Assembly (NCBI GenBank): GCA_014360655.1
Contig: JACIXC010000019.1
Location: 1 to 48,539 of the forward strand
Origin: Actinomycetota bacterium
GTDB lineage: Bacteria > Actinomycetota > Geothermincolia > Geothermincolales > RBG-13-55-18
Length of the DNA stretch: 48,539 nt
Direction: 5' to 3'
Below are positions 47,926-48,539 of this stretch, piece by piece. The position numbers were made by a program, and so were the translations under genes. The notes below the pieces were generated by a model. It made no database searches. It worked only from the letters and a program-made list of their open reading frames with translations, and was not told the DNA's origin. Each line of letters begins with the position of its first letter. The stretch's first letter is position 1.

Positions 47926-48539
47926 CTGCCCAGGTTCATAAACATGGTGGACACCCCCTATACTTGCTTTGTGATAAAAGAAGCAGAGCAAGGAGGTGTC
48001 CAAATGAAGGGTTCAGTTGGAACCACTACTAGTATCTACCACACCAGGCTTCCCCATCAATGGGAGTTGGAGAGAATGATGGGCGAGGTCCTCTCCAGGG
48101 AGGCCAGAAGGAGGCTGCGCTGGATAGAGCACTTTCGCCGCTGCGGAAATGCCAGGATGACCTGCCGCCACTTCGCCATCTCCCCCACCACCTTCTACAA
48201 GTGGCTGAAGAGGTACCTGAAACGGGGGCTCAGGGGACTGGAGGACCTCCCCCGCACCCCGAAAAGGAAAAGGGTCTCCGAGATCCCCTGGCAGACGATC
48301 CAGCTCATCTGCGACTTAAGGAGAGAGCACCCCGCCTGGTCCAAGCACAAGATAGCGGTGATCCTCAAGAGGGACTACGGCATCCGCCTTTCTTCCTCCA
48401 GCGTGGGAAGGGTCCTCAAAAGGAAGGGCCTCTACGATAAGAGGGTCTCCAGAAAGAAGAGCCGGGCGGCCAAAAGGAGGAAGGCTCGCCTGCGCTCGGA
48501 GGGCTGGATGAGGAAGGCCTTCCCGGGGTGCCTCATCCA
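47926..48539 (+). mobile_element. Insertion sequence copy, right, truncated by window edge
   Basis: Inverted counterpart of 1-614, from CTGCCCAGG to the window end. The last bases form a 9-bp inverted repeat, TGGATGAGG (48505-48513) with CCTCATCCA (48531-48539), and the left copy ends at the very same base. Both copies stop at the same internal IS position, which points to an assembly break in a repeat rather than a biological end. Confidence 0.8.
48004..48539 (+). CDS. IS transposase, N-terminal part (partial at window edge)
   Basis: ATG 48004, with AAGGAGGTG seven bases upstream, open to the window end: about 178 residues with the same two HTH blocks as the left copy. At least four nucleotide differences from that copy show they are independent insertions or diverged duplicates. 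The catalytic core would lie beyond the edge. No sign of disruption in the visible part, so it may be active. Confidence 0.82.
   Translation, partial: MKGSVGTTTSIYHTRLPHQWELERMMGEVLSREARRRLRWIEHFRRCGNARMTCRHFAISPTTFYKWLKRYLKRGLRGLEDLPRTPKRKRVSEIPWQTIQLICDLRREHPAWSKHKIAVILKRDYGIRLSSSSVGRVLKRKGLYDKRVSRKKSRAAKRRKARLRSEGWMRKAFPGCLI

Overview
The window is high-GC bacterial DNA, most likely a fragment of an anaerobic, possibly thermophilic actinobacterial genome near the Geothermincolia/OPB41 type. This placement is inference. It rests on the high GC, soluble multi-PAS kinases, a divergent Pup-ligase/Dop-like protein, secreted proteins with WYLAEGCT-type repeats, ferredoxin and radical-SAM proteins, and acyl-CoA and ADP-forming acyl-CoA enzymes. 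Both ends of the window stop inside inverted copies of the same insertion sequence, so it looks like one assembly contig bounded by a repeat.

Layout. 1-614: left IS copy. 1102-3449: two coupled secreted Ig-like proteins. 3478-8475: two blocks of REP-like repeats on either side of a 1199-residue histidine kinase. 8564-10167: a radical SAM/SPASM maturase with a small Cys protein, followed by a separately promoted 21-residue Cys peptide with its own terminator, a candidate RiPP system. 10282-14573: a 4Fe-4S protein, a radical SAM protein with an HhH motif, a two-TM protein carrying an apparent frameshift, and a CheY-like receiver. 14749-20927: three more histidine kinases. 21323-26241: a YkgJ-type protein, a DUF134 regulator, an acyl-CoA synthetase and the Pup-ligase-like protein. 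27185-29839: a secreted repeat protein.

30743-38867: an 8.1-kb element inserted in the 3' half of tRNA-Phe. It has an 86-bp flanking direct repeat and carries a tyrosine integrase, a zinc-ribbon protein, a divergent operator region, an excisionase-like HTH protein, a DUF3987-type replication ATPase with iteron-like repeats at its 3' end, a PD-(D/E)XK-like nuclease, a CHC2 primase domain, an HNH remnant, a P27-type small terminase and one small membrane protein. No large terminase, portal, capsid or tail gene is present. The gene order (int and regulator, divergent control region, xis, replication, terS, cargo) matches the plan of phage-inducible chromosomal islands, so I read it as an actinobacterial phage satellite.

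38820-39203: tRNAs Phe, Asp and Glu. 39696-46836: a HEAT-repeat protein, an HD-GYP protein, an MFS transporter, and an acyl-CoA synthetase alpha subunit with a triplicated start region. 46986-47920: REP fragments and about 18 tandem 35-37 bp units. 47926-48539: right IS copy.

The kinases, CheY and HD-GYP protein suggest a signalling-rich region, but no output pathway can be assigned. All functions come from reading motifs by eye; no database search was run.
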